DNA of 64,000 nt from Diprion similis (lineage: Eukaryota; Arthropoda; Insecta; Hymenoptera; Diprionidae). The notes under the pieces were generated by a model that searched no databases, was not told the origin of the DNA, and saw nothing but the letters and a program-made list of their open reading frames with translations. Location of the stretch: the NCBI RefSeq assembly GCF_021155765.1, contig NC_060106.1:19122031-19186030 (forward strand), read 5' to 3'. The translations under genes and the position numbers were made by a program. Of the stretch, positions 13,901 through 26,795 are shown piece by piece. The number at the start of each line of letters is the position of its first letter. Within the stretch, counting starts at the first letter, position 1.

Positions 13901-14700
13901 TAAGGACAATTTCGTTGAGGCTTGAATAATTTTTTTTTTTTTACGATCAGACAGAAATAACGAAGCAAAGGATCTCGAACCGCGCGTCAGCTTTTCATGA
14001 TTGAGAAATCAGCAGGATTGAATCAAACTTTCATCGAGTCGTAAAGTTGACCGGATTACTGTCGGCAGTTTCAGTCGTTCATGCAATACCGGGAATATAT
14101 ACTTATATTCGAGTAAATAACTAAATCGGACGATTCCAAAGCTTGATATTCGTCCATCATCTTCAACTAAGCTCGTGCTGATTGCCCTCGAGTACTGCGT
14201 ACAAGACGAGGGAATGGCCGATGGAATGAATAAACAAGCAAAGCCGGAGGTCCCTCGCAGCTCGAGTCGCCACGGAATTGACTCTGCTTCACGTCTTCGT
14301 CCAGCTCCTCGAGGACACGAGAGGACCAGAGATGAGATGAGATGAGAGGAGAGGAGAGAAGCCTTGGCACCGAACGGTGCAGGTTCTACATACTTTATAA
14401 TGCGATCTGAAAAGCCTCTCTCGACGCTCCGTCCCTAAAGTACCGGTTATAATGTTACATCCGAGATACTCGCCCTGTTAACGATTCTCCCCAGCACGGT
14501 TCTCACAAGCCTCAGAATAATCATCATAATGGCAAAGGATGAAAAAGAGAAAAAACCCTTTGACCAACCTCGTGTGAACCGCCAACCCCGCGCGATTTAA
14601 CGAGCATGTCAGACGCGATACGTCGTTTCAATCCAGACCTCTTGAGCACCTAAGATAATTGTCCTGATTTTTCGTCACGCACTGAAAGTGCCGATCGTCT
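10900..14700. other. Higher-complexity, GC-elevated zone without a decoded gene
   Basis: Homopolymers are scarcer here and base composition is more even than on either side. Possible exon-like pieces on the plus strand are an ATG at 11,242 followed by 37 open codons up to a donor-like AACGG|GTACGT (11,352/11,353), and a strong donor-like GCCGCAG|GTGAGA at 12,302/12,303. The two pieces cannot be joined in frame with the one acceptor I tried (ending near 12,250). A (TTG)5 run lies near 11,940. The zone may hold regulatory DNA, untranslated exons or a long non-coding RNA; I cannot identify a product. Confidence 0.35.
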
Positions 14701-15908
14701 CAGGTGTGTAATTCATCAGGAACTGCAACGTCTATATTCTGCCTGGTTTGAATATTCCACCTTAATGACTCAATGTACTTGCATAGTTCTTAAAACTCCA
14801 GCATTTTTTATTACAACAGTACTTCGGCTACTCGAACTGGAACTAGACGTTTTTTAAAGCAGATCAGAAATCGGATGGATGTAATGATGGGTGAACCCAG
14901 GGGCAGGGAATTGCGGCTGATTATCCGAGCCCGGGATGTCTAAGTATCGAAATCTTTTCTTGAATTTGTTTCAGACCGTCTTTTTCTGGTATGTAGGTAT
15001 AAAACTCGCACGAATGTTGATCCATTTAACGGCAAAAAGTGTAGCAACGATGTTCCGCGTCACTTATACCCGTGTAATACACGTTACTTTCTGAAGCGCG
15101 AGTAGCCCGATGGTTCGTAATTTTCTGCAATGCTCTAGTATACGATCCGAGGAAATTTTCTTCACCGTGGCAATCGATGTGCGTTCCATTCTGCAACTTT
15201 ATGCACTTCGTTCACAAGTCACGGAAAGTATCAGCCTTAATTAGTCGGAACATCGGCATTCCGATCTACCTATGCTTGTTTGCATACACTGTAACTAACA
15301 CATGGTCAGCTAAAGAAAATGTCTCAGCAGTTTCATTAAACTTTTCGGCTTTGTTTAACCATTTTTTAATTTATTACTAAGTGAGAAGAGAAAAATAAAA
15401 AAAAAAAAAAAACCAAACACACTGGAAATTGCAAATTAAATATAAAACTTATAAAAATTCGTGTCATATTCATGTTTAAATCAATTTTTCAAACAGCTTA
15501 GTGGTGTTAATATTGACCAAAATTCTCAGCGAATTAACCCTAAGGCGCCGATGAGATCGGTTTTGGACATACGGTATCGGGACATGCGTGGAAAATATCG
15601 AGGGAGGGAGAGAAGGATGGTTAGGTTAGCATGAATAAGTGATTGTAAAAACGGCATCGACATCGCCGCTACGCAAGGCATCTCGCAGGGGTTTCGAAGA
15701 GCGCGTGGTGCACTATGGGTATTTCAACGGTATTATATTACGCCATACGTTAGCCGTTGGAGAATCTGCAACCTGCAGCGCAGGATAATTCATCAGGAAC
15801 CATCAGAGGGTCTGCAGGCTGCTAGCTTGGGAAGCAAAGCTTGCCGATTTCCTCGACGCATGAATCGGCAGATAAAATACTTCGACTGACGCCTGTGGTT
15901 TGGCGGAT

Positions 15909-16046
15909 CGAAGAAGAAGAAGAAGAGGAGGAGAAAAAGTAGAAGAAGAAGAAGAAGAAGAAGATGAAGAGGAAGAAGAAGGATGAGGACGAACGTAGGT
16001 ACTCAATTCGAAGTTGAATTGAACCTAAAGCTCCTTTGCAAACGTA

Positions 16047-16081
<35 letters not shown>

Positions 16082-16085
16082 AGAA
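15909..16085. repeat. Two GAA/AAG microsatellite tracts
   Basis: Imperfect (GAA)n tracts occupy about 15,909-15,990 and 16,046-16,085, separated by about 55 bases of unique sequence. The purine asymmetry is nearly complete on the plus strand over the tracts. No gene function is implied. Confidence 0.9.
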
Positions 16086-18872
16086 TTTCATTAGATTTTG
16101 CATCAAGAAAATAATAACGGCACGTGACCTTCTCGCTTAGGTTCTTCGGAGGAAGTCGATGCAGACTTTTCTCTTTGAAGGTTAGCGCATTCGCGATTCT
16201 TGCCTCGGAAATTACGCAAGAAGGACGATGCGAGGTCAGAGGTCACCGAGGGCCGCGGATGGTGCCGAGCAGAATCTCGATTCGATGTTTCAATTTTTCC
16301 TCCCCCCGCTCCGCTTGTTCGTGCGTGTGTGTATACGTATACAATATACATGTACAATATACATATATGTGTATGCATAATACGATGCAGCTGCACACAG
16401 GATAACTGCAGTTGATCGTGTGTGGTGTGCATTAATAAAATATATCGCGACCGCGAATGGATATTAACCTCCGCATAAATTTATTCCTCGACATGCATTC
16501 GACGTGGTTTTCTTTTTTGTATCTATCGCTAGACCTACGACTCTTCTTTATACGTGATTTAAATTCTCCCCGCGTTCCTCCATCAAACGTAACACGCTTT
16601 TTATATTCTACTCCGTGTGCACGACGATCCGATCAAGTAAAAAAATCATTTCTTCTTTTTTTGTTTTTATATATGAATAAATAAATTTTGATTTTATACA
16701 TCGAATGATAACCAAAATCTTCATATTCATTACTCATAAATATTTCTTTTGTCCTTTTGGACTTTCATAAATAAGTCTTGAAGTTTTTAGTTGACCAGGA
16801 AAATGTTTTCACCAAAATATGATGGATTTTGAACCTCGGTTATCACAAGCAGTATTGTGAGAGCACGATGGGAGATTAAGTTTGGAGTTCGATACGAGAA
16901 AGTCGATATGAACGTAGAAGAAGTACGAAAAACATTCTTGTTTTGAATTTTGTTTAGCAATTTCTTTACATTTCTAGTTTATTAATTAATTATAATTTTA
17001 TAATAGATGTGATTTAAACTAGCAAAAAAAAGTTGATTAATTGTTATTCAAAATAAATGTTTGAGAAAAGAGGTAATTTTTCTTTAAATCCAAAATATCG
17101 TTCTAATTTCTATAAAACTATTTTTTTTTTTCATCAGTTGCGTGGAAGAAGTCAAAATTTTACATCCAGAATCCAGACTCAAAATTCTTATTGACTAATG
17201 TAGACGGTGTCGGAAATATTATCTCTTCCGTATGTATTCTAAGATTTTAGTTTACGCATATCACCTTCTTTATTTATCCGTTTGTTTTCTTTTTCTTCCC
17301 GAATACACATCGAGCGTAAAAAAAAAAAAAATAAAAAAAATAAAAAACCAACCAACCACCGCACCTCCGCGGTGGTCGAGGGAAGAAATCGGATGTGATT
17401 AAATTGGAATTTCAGTTACGTGATATTCTGGAGTTACAGAAGCTGCAGGGGGAACTGGTTAAATTTTATGGTTTGAATTCCAGATTCGGAAGTTAATAGT
17501 CATTCGCGTGAAAAAGATTTCGCACGGTTTCGCCTGGATTGGCAAAGATAAAAAGTAAAAAAAAAACAGAAAGAAAGAAAGAAAAAAAACCCACTCAGGT
17601 GTATTGGAATAAATTAATTCCACCGACTCGAAATCGCTAATTGATCCTCGCTTAATTATTCGACAAGTTCAGGGGACTTAAAAATACCTCTGACCAACTG
17701 TAAACGCTATATATTCGGTGGGGGAAGGTTGATTCTCTTTTTGTTAGTGTTTAATTGTCGCAGGAAGGGTATAATCGAGAAACTGTACTCGCGTCTGAAA
17801 GCCGAAGCGAATTATGGGCTTCCGTTAATTGGAATTCGCATGCCCGTGTGTCGTCCGTCTTAATTCTTGCGTGATACAGAACCGTAAATAAATTTTCCAT
17901 TTCTCATCGGTCAGTTGCATCTTTTTTTTTGATTAATGACTACCAGCTGAGGCTTTCGAAACGTCGGAGGAACGAAGTGCCATCGAGAATAATCGCCGCA
18001 ACTTGAATGCGATGCAGTTTTGCGACTGCACTCTGCAGTAAAATTACTTGTATAAATATTCCGAGAAAAATTTAATAGAAAGAGTTGATTTTCATCGAGT
18101 TTCTTTAAATTTTTTCAAAAATTTCCCCATCAATTTTCAAACGTCGAAATTCAATTCGCTCTCAGTTTCCCGGGGGAAATTCATTTGCGGTTGAATAGCG
18201 GATTGGAATCCGACGATCTATCCACAGACCGCAAATTCCATCGATCGGATGAATTCCTGCTGCAGCAGTATAGCATACTTTCTAATCAGGAACGTCGGTT
18301 TTTTCACGCATGAAGAGAGGATTATCACTGCAGAATCTTCAACAATATAACGGCGTGATTTTCTCCTCAAATTCCAATCGGTGATATAGATCCAAGAAAC
18401 GGTTAATTATAAATGGATAATTCAATGCAGTAACGACGCTAACGGTGTACAGGATAAAGCGAGTCGAGTGAAATTCTACTCGTCTTATTTGGTACAACGC
18501 GGTTTTTTTTTTGTTTTTTTTTTTGCATTTCATTTCATTTTTTGTCATTTTTCTTTCTTCTTTCAAGCATCGGATCCGCTGTACATACAAGCAACGCGTA
18601 ACGATTGCTTGAATTTAATTTCCTAGGAGTTCTAAGTGGTAATGTAAACGAGATTTAAGTATGCAGTGAAGTTGAACAGAGGATGACGACTTCGTTGTGC
18701 AGGAAAAACGAGCGGAACGAAAAAGTAAAGAAAGATTAAAAATCAAGAAATGGGAAATGGGAGGAGCTAGGCTTTTAGAACGGGAATAGGTAAGAGCAGT
18801 CGAGCTTTTAGGCGTAAACACATCGACGATGTCTTAAATTATACACTGGTTATAAAATGGTCCATTATCCAA

Positions 18873-18902
18873 GCTGCTGCTGCTGCTGCTGCTGCTGCTG
18901 CT
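18873..18902. repeat. (GCT)10 microsatellite
   Basis: Ten perfect GCT units, followed at once by a partly related AGTCTGCTTGCTGC stretch. It lies outside any supported exon, so it is not called a polyglutamine, polyleucine or polyalanine coding tract. Confidence 0.95.
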
Positions 18903-21536
18903 AGTCTGCTTGCTGCACGTTGTTTGACCAGAAATACGAGAATAATCGTTCGCACCTACTCGGCAACGTACAATATTATATGCGAGCGTTTCGTGCGCAG
19001 CGCAAACATGTTTATGGTAATTCGTTTCTTTACAAGGCGAAGCAGGTTACAACAAGGTAATCGTTGTAAATTGTCGCGTTCCTCATATGGAAATTCATAT
19101 TTTTAAGCTGTTGCCCAAAAATAATCGATTCATATTTCCCCGACAAATTGAGTATATTCGATTATTTTTTCTTGCAATCGGCTTGTCTTCTTTACTTCCA
19201 TTAACGAGGCAATACAACATCAATTTATGTGATTAAAGTATTAATTATTATCATTGTTTTACTGACTAAAGTACCTATTTGATATAATAAGTGAAAGATG
19301 AATGAATATTTTCACATGAAATTGTAAAATACTTTTGATGAAAGTATAAATTGTCAAAAAACTTTTCCGCTATTAAGACTGTATACTGAAATTTACAAAA
19401 TTTTAATTTCAAAAGCACCGTTTCAGAAAAATACGAAGTCATCGATTAATCGATTAATTTTTAACGAATCAATCGATTCGTGTTCGATTATTTTTAGCTC
19501 AGTGGTCATCGCTACACTCTGAAATTAACGATCGACAAGAAGAAATCAGTTTGGTGAAAAATGTGCAGTAAAACGTCGATAAATGAGTCAATTAACTATA
19601 ATATCGTCGTTCAAAAATTCTCCGGTATATTCGGGAATATTTTTTTAAATTTCATTCGAGAAATAAACCGGTTCAGAAATTCATTTGATGTGGGTATAAT
19701 TACACACAGAAACTAATCCAATCGAATGAAAATAAAAAATTTCAATGCAACATATTAACGATGGTGATTAAATTTTTTTTTTTTTTTTTTTATCTAAATT
19801 AACGAAACTGGCTCGTATATTCTAATGTAGTAGTATTCGTGCTTTCTAGTAATTGAATTTGACGTTAATATAAAAAAAAAGTGTATCGTGTAAGATTTTC
19901 TACCACCAAAAATTTAAAGAAGATCCGTTTCTTAGCGAGACTTGCACAGCGTGATAATCGACTTTTCATCGCTTCATCTCGCGTGCAACGCAATGCAATG
20001 CTATGCATTAAAAAGTAACGATGCGTGTGTGGTTAATACTTGCGTTTGAAGCCTCAGCTACCTGTTTTATTTATTATACATAAATGCTAAGGTGAAGAAA
20101 ATTGCGTATAACTTGACGCTGACAATCAGCGAGTCTAACTTTGCATAATAAGATAAATAGAATGATAAGACGAATAAAAAATTAGAACGGCCGAATTATA
20201 CGCGGTGAGAAATGCACTCAAGATTCGATGACGAGGAATGTCTTTTTCTGAAACAAAAATTTTATAGTTAAATGTTTCTTCGAACGAATATACGATCATG
20301 TCATGGCACTAAATATCCAAACGATAATAATTTGGCATTTGGTGTTAAACTCGTCTATAAGAGGGCGATGATGTGGTTTTGAAAATCTAACCGTTCGGTG
20401 TCAGTGACCGCAGGATGACGCAACAAATATTCTCAAGTATAATATTACACATAAGTATACGTCTCTTCAAGTCTCTTTTTTCTACACCTATCTTCTGATT
20501 TTTTCGTCCACTCATATTACCGGTCGTTATTTTTTCCTGTCCATTCTTAGCCCGACGCAGAATGAAAACGCGGTGAAACCGGAAGGAAGTAGAGACCAAA
20601 AAAAAAAAAAAAAAAAAGAAAATAAAAAAAAACACACGAGAAACAGAATAAAAATTTACACGCATTATTCGACGTAAATTTTCCAGACGCAGAGGAACAT
20701 AATTATAGATGAAATGACGTGACTGTATATCTATACCTAAATTTATCAAATATGTGTTAAAAGTATAATTTTTTAATTCAATCCTTCAATTTATTCATTC
20801 ATTCATTAATTAATTTATTTATTTATTTATATATTTATTTTTAAATAACTGATAAATGAAAAAGATTAATTGCTGGCCTTCTCTTTTGAATCGCGCAAAT
20901 ATCAGGCTGCACGAAGTGAAACGGCGTTAAAATTTATATGCGTGCGATTTTCTATACCCGCGGTTATGTTTTGCAGTCATTTACCCATACGGCACTCGGA
21001 GGATTCCTGGTAGGCGATACAAGGGCGCCTTAACACACGCAAGAAATTCCTCGATCCTGCGGTGCAGCAGGAAGTTTATACACGGAGCCGCTTATTAGAA
21101 CGAGCCAACGGACACAGACTCGAAGCTACTGTGCTGCAGACCCGTTCGACTTGCTTCTTTGAATTTCCCGCCTCGCAGAGCTTCGCGGTAGCTGATAGCA
21201 CGTAGGTACTCGCCTCGGTTTCCCTGAGTTCTTTAAATATAAACTTGATTGTTATACTAGCGTTTTTATACCGTAGCTCGAGCCGCACTTTTTACTTTCG
21301 AGAAACACACCAAGATAATAAATCGGCTTCCAACCATTTGCCGAACGGTTAATTACTGTTGTAATATCGTGAAAATTATATACAGTCAGTCCTATTGTAC
21401 TATCTTTTTTAGACGTTTAAACCGCAGGCAACCTTTTTAATCACTTTTAAACTTCTGAAATTTCTGAAGCGCTCGATATACTTCGTCATTATTTTTCATA
21501 CTTTTTACCCTGTATGATTTTTTTTTTTTCTTTCTC

Positions 21537-21912
21537 ACACTGTCTTTGTAATTTTCCAGATTTTTGAAACTCGTGATAATAATCTCTGTGATCACTTGTA
21601 ACATTTTTGATCCCTTAATCCTTGAAAACTTTGAAAACCCGGACTATTTTTGTAATCACTTGTAAACTTTGTCATCTCTTTTCGTACTATTTTTGAAATA
21701 CTTGAAACTCTTTTTAATCTTTGTAATCAATTTCTAATGTTTGTTATAGCTTGTAATCGCTATTTTTATACTGTCTTTCTGATCCTTGAAATTCTTGAAG
21801 CTTGTTAATGATCTTGGTAATCGTTTGGAATCTTTGTAAATCCTTGCAACCTTTGAAATGATTGTAATCCCTTGTAAAAATTATCCTGCTTTTGTAAATT
21901 TTTATTCACTTT
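21537..21912 (+). repeat. Diverged interspersed repeat, copy 1
   Basis: The stretch is built from degenerate units around CTTGTAATC and CTTGAAA, and it aligns in the same orientation with 28,641-28,875. Shared blocks include ACTGTCTT, CTTGAAATTCTTGAA and GAAATGATTGTAA near the 3' end. It looks like an old minisatellite-like or transposon-derived repeat; the family is not recognised. Confidence 0.6.
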
Positions 21913-24900
21913 ATTTTTTCCGTGTAGAGATTCAATTACAGCACACGAGATCTTCGAGTTGCATTGATTGTAATAAATTCGATCACTTAGTCAATCCACG
22001 TTTTGCAATTTTAGCAAGTTGGATAATTGATTTAGCTTCAAATTGTATAAACAATTAATTCGATTTGATTATTTTCATCGCATTTCTTCTCTTATACAAG
22101 ACGATAAAAATGTGTAACATAAAGAAGAAAACGTTGCATAAACTTTATTTCTTATTCAAATTTTAACAACAACGCTGGAAGATCCATCCCTTCTACAATT
22201 TTCAGGGTTCACGTTTGCTTCCGTCTAAGGATCGGAGGCATTATTATAATTAAATAATCACCCACTCGGTGTATAACGTCTTAGACTGGGCATTAAAGCG
22301 TGAAGGCTTCCCTGGCAGCGAAGAACAATGTAATCATAGACGAATTAATTAATATTTATACACCCGTGTTCGGTGTGCCGGGCGCACGCGCCATGACGGT
22401 CAATCTCCTTATATATACGTAGATACATATATACATATATATAATATTTCTGAGTTTTAATTCCTCCGTCTTTATTGGCCAACTCTTAATTCTATGTATA
22501 ATGCATCTAACAGCCACGACTTTTGCACACAAAGCGGAGTTACTCGAGCTTATTAACAAAGACCAGCTGGTTACTCACGCGTTGAATAATTAAAACCATT
22601 GTATAATAATTAGGACGCCCTTATATTATACGAATCGGAATTGAGGAAAGATCTACCAAAGTACAGGCGAAAAGTACCGTAACAACATATTTATTATCTT
22701 TTTCATTAATCGAACGACGATTTTATTTTCCTTTTAATTCAAAAAATTAACTTAAAAAAAATGTATTAAACTTCTGGCGAAATTCTGTAAAATGTCATTT
22801 AAATTATCTCAAATTTCAGGAATGTTATGACGATATTAGTTTTGTAAAAATGTTTGGTTTATTGAACCAAAATCATAAACGATCATAGATATGTCGAATA
22901 ACAATTCAATTGTTTACGATTTTCGCAACGTTGATATTATTCCGTAAAATTTAGATCGCGGTATAAATTATAATGAAAGTAAAAAAAAAAAAAAAAAAAA
23001 AAATATCGTTGCTGGTTAATATTCAACGAATCGCTTCTTCACAGCATCAAAAGCGTGCCCAAAGAGAAGAAGCGTTTCAATCTGTGGGATAAACGAGCTA
23101 ATAGTACAATACATGTACCTACACACACACACACGCATCGCAAACAAGTGAGTATAATTTTAAATCTGAAATCGGTTAATTACCGGTACCGATAATAACT
23201 CGGTAAAAAAGTTGTTGCAGCGTTGAAATGTCTTTCGAACAATACCGTGTCGGTCTACACTTTATAATCCGTTGAAAGAAGAAAAAACCAAACACACAAC
23301 TATCGATTAAAGATAGAATAAATCGAATGAACTCTCGCCGTAAGAATAACCGAGTGTAAAAGACTCGATTAATGATCAAAAAAATCTCGTTGATATAATG
23401 GATTATGCCTAATAACTATAAGAATCTAGGCAATTAAAGAGAACCGTTTGCCACGGCTCATGGTTGTTAATTGTACAAAGCTAAATTCTAAAATGTGCCA
23501 AATACATGCCATGTAGGTAATAAACGAACATTTCGACAAAAAAAAAAAAAAAAAAATAAGTAAATAAATAAAAAAATTAATGAATAAATAATCAAAAATA
23601 GAAAACATTTCAAATCTTTAACGTATGTTTTGGCTGTAGATATAGGTGCACCTACATGATGCATGATACTTAAAAAGGTTCGAGTTTCTTCTTCCCGTAA
23701 AAGAAATTTATACAGGCAAGCAGACGATGCAGATGGGATGGCGACTGGATAACTACCGCGAGTATGTTAATTCAACTTTCGTTTCACTGCAGTTTAACAT
23801 GCGACGATTTAACCGAAGATTTTACAGACCTTGCCTCTCATGCCGAGTTAAGATCTCTACGGTGGATTAAATTGTACGTGATACACACGTCTTTCTACGT
23901 CCACTTATTGTTAGCTATTTATTTCAATATAATCTGCAGCGGGAATAGATACTCGTTTCATATCAGAGTTACTCATCGTACGAATGATCCTTGAACGTAA
24001 ACGTAAAATTATATTACAGTATTGTAAAATCAGGAGATAATTACACGGTAAAGAAATGTGTGAAATTTTCAATACTAGAATTTTACACAGTATTTTTATG
24101 GAACAATCGATTAACTTTCCTTTCCGAATTCGGTTATGATCGTTAAAGAATATCAGTTTCAATTTTTTTCTTCTCGTAACAAACTGTAACTTGGAGGGAT
24201 TATAACTTGTTGCATACAAATTACAAGTTGAAAATGGACTAAAAATAAAATACTTAAGTCAATATTCAAGATGCTAAATTTTGAACTTTTTTAAATCCTC
24301 GATTCCATTTACTTCTTGTTTCAAGTTCTATAAAAAAAAAATAAGCGAATCGAAATACCAGAAACTTTTTGCCTGATTGGATGTGGATTCAACGAAAGCG
24401 AAGAAAGAAAGTCCCAAAAAATGGGAATATCGTGTATAAAAGCTATCGTTTTTTTTTTTTTTTTTTTATATGATCCTAAAAAAGAATAGTTTTATTAAAG
24501 AAAAAAAAAAAAAAAAAAAAAACATTTTCTTTTCATAAACTCGTAAAACGATAAATAATATAAATCGAATCATCAGTGTATGGATTGCCATTCTAATTGA
24601 TCTGAAAACTCGTTGAATCGAAAAAAGTTCAATGCAAGTCTTAGAAAAAAGAACAATAATTAGCAAAAGAAAAAAAAAAAAAAAAAAGAAAAAAAAAGGG
24701 AACAGTCAAACGAGCAAAAACAAAACGAACGAGTGTTCGTACGTGCAATAAAGTCTATCTTGACGAATCTTACGATGGTTGTTGAAGGAAGAACAAAACT
24801 AAAAAAAAAAAACGGAAGAAGAAGAAGAAAGCGCGCGAAGCCCTACGAATAAAAAATAAAAGGAAAAGAATAGAACAAGAAGAATGGAGGGATAGAGGGA

Positions 24901-25884
24901 TAACAGGAAGAAACGGCAACCGGATATGCTAATAGATGTAGGTATACCGGACGAGTCGTGGGTCGGTGGAATGCTTCTATCAAACCAACTGATCGAGATT
25001 ACGATGAGCTGCAGCGCGTGCCTTTCGCCTTTCATGCTCGTTATATATACCGAGGGTATAATAGTACACGATATTGCGTAACGAAAGAAAGAGGAAAAGA
25101 TATTACGAGCAGAAAATTACGCGTCAATTAATATGAAACACGGTCACGGGTGTGCCGAGAACGTGGAAAAACCGCACGTGCGTGTATAATTAATATTTAA
25201 TATACAGCTGCAAGTGTGAAGTGGATATGAAATTTTGTAAACGAATTTACAAAATGTTGTATAATTTGTTTCTTAAACTTTTCTCTAAATCATTTCTAAA
25301 GAAATCATAGACATCACAGTAGTGCTAAACTTGTCTGATTTTTTTTTTTTTTTTCATACATTTGTATTGTAATCGATTATGACTGTAGCGAAGAGATTTT
25401 TATTTCCTACTTGAACAGAAGATTCGGATGTATAATTTTGTCTGCGTGAGTATCGAATGCTCCCGATCGTAAAATCCGTGTGGTTCGTCACTTAATCGTT
25501 TTAATTAAACAAGTTTTTTGCATCATTTTATTACTCAATCTCTTTCACGGGCTCTGATGCACTTGCCGCTTCGGTATATATAATTATACAGGACTTGTGA
25601 TTTTATACACGGTTATAAGTATGCTGGGTGTAATGAATAAGTGTGTACAGTACAGTATGATTAATAATTATCGACGAGTCGGAAGATGTCGGTAAAGTCA
25701 GTCACTGTATTTACACAGAGGTCAAAAACGCTGCAGCGAAATTGTTGTTATTCGTTTATTTAATTACTTTCTTTTTTAAAACCATCCGCCTGCGAACCAA
25801 GTTTGTAACAAGTCTTCGAAACAAGTTGTTTTAGTCTTTAATAGTTATTAGATAATAGTTAAGAATAGTTAATATATATATATG

Positions 25885-26497
25885 AGGGTGGCGTAAAAAA
25901 ACCGACTGTTTTCTTTTTTTTTTTTTGAGTCTCGTGTGACAAAATGTTAGTTTTTGATATTTTAGGAGCCCACTCCAAAGGACAGTTCAAAAATAAATTT
26001 TTAAGAGATCGCTCCGCATTTTTTAAAACGTCAGAAATCGTCAAAAATCAATTTTTTTTTTTTAATTTCTTTCTCGTTGCGGTATAATTTTATAAACAAA
26101 AAAAAAAATAAGTTTCCAAAAGTTTCGGTTCAAAATTTGAATTTTGAAAGGTCGCTCATAATTTTTTGTAAATTTTTTGGTGCATTTCTTTAAATCTTTT
26201 CGAGCGACCTTTTAATATTCATATTAAAATTTCATACATTTTTTTTCTTCAATTTAGTCAGAAAGAATCGATAACCAATACACCACGACATGAATTAAAA
26301 ATCAAACAAAATACTGAAAATATAATTTTTTTAATTTAATTTTTGACGATTTTTGACATTTGAAAAAATGTGGAGCGACCTCTAAAAAATTTTTTTTTGA
26401 ACTTCCCTTTGGAGTGGGCTCTTAAAACATCAAAAACTAACATTTTGTCACACGAGACTCAAAAAGAAAAAAAATAGTCGTTTTTTTGCGCCACCCT
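25885..26497. mobile_element. MITE-like foldback element with about 170-bp terminal inverted repeats
   Basis: The element begins AGGGTGGCG and ends CGCCACCCT. Inner parts of the arms also match: GAGTCTCGTGTGACAAAATG in the left arm is mirrored by its complement in the right, as are GGAGCCCACTCCAAAGG and the GACGATTTTTGA block. The arms reach about 160-180 bp each, with an AT-rich middle and no transposase frame. Both ends abut TATATATA runs, consistent with insertion into a TA-type target, although the exact target duplication is hidden by that low complexity. This is a non-autonomous DNA transposon; the superfamily is not assigned. Confidence 0.8.
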
Positions 26498-26758
26498 AAT
26501 ATATATATAGAAAAAAAAAAACAAGCTACACTTGTCATTTTATTTCCGTAATCATTATCATTATTCTGCACGTTATTTCAATCTCTGGATTTATCCTCAT
26601 AAGTATATCCTGATTTTTTATGCTTCAATTTTATCCCCGTCGATATTGTATTCATTCAAGTACAAAATAATAATCTTAAGCGTCATGCGTGTCAGTCAAG
26701 TATATATTTAAATTTGAAGACGGGTTATAACTAAATGTAAAAAATTTAACACTGCAAC

Positions 26759-26795
26759 AGAGAGAGAGAGAGAGAAAGAGAAAGAGAAAGAGAGA
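26759..26795. repeat. (AG)n / AAAGAG microsatellite
   Basis: AG dinucleotides grade into AAAGAG hexamer units over about 37 bases. It is not within a supported gene. Confidence 0.9.

Larger units (their letters stand above)
14700..25884. other. Gene-free AT-rich desert with microsatellites
   Basis: No coding exon was recognised. The content is simple repeats (GAA runs at 15.9-16.1 kb, GCT run at 18.87 kb, GAAA at about 17,570-17,590), long A/T homopolymers (for example near 19,770, 20,600, 22,981, 23,540, 24,450, 24,501 and 24,669), a TAATCGATTA-rich patch at 19,441-19,490, and a degenerate repeat at 21.5 kb. Long frames over the GAA runs only encode homopolymeric Phe/Ser tracts and are artefacts. 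Confidence 0.6.

Noticed and set aside
15803-16106. Long Phe/Ser-rich minus-strand frames
   Set aside because: They are the translation of GAA/AAG microsatellites.
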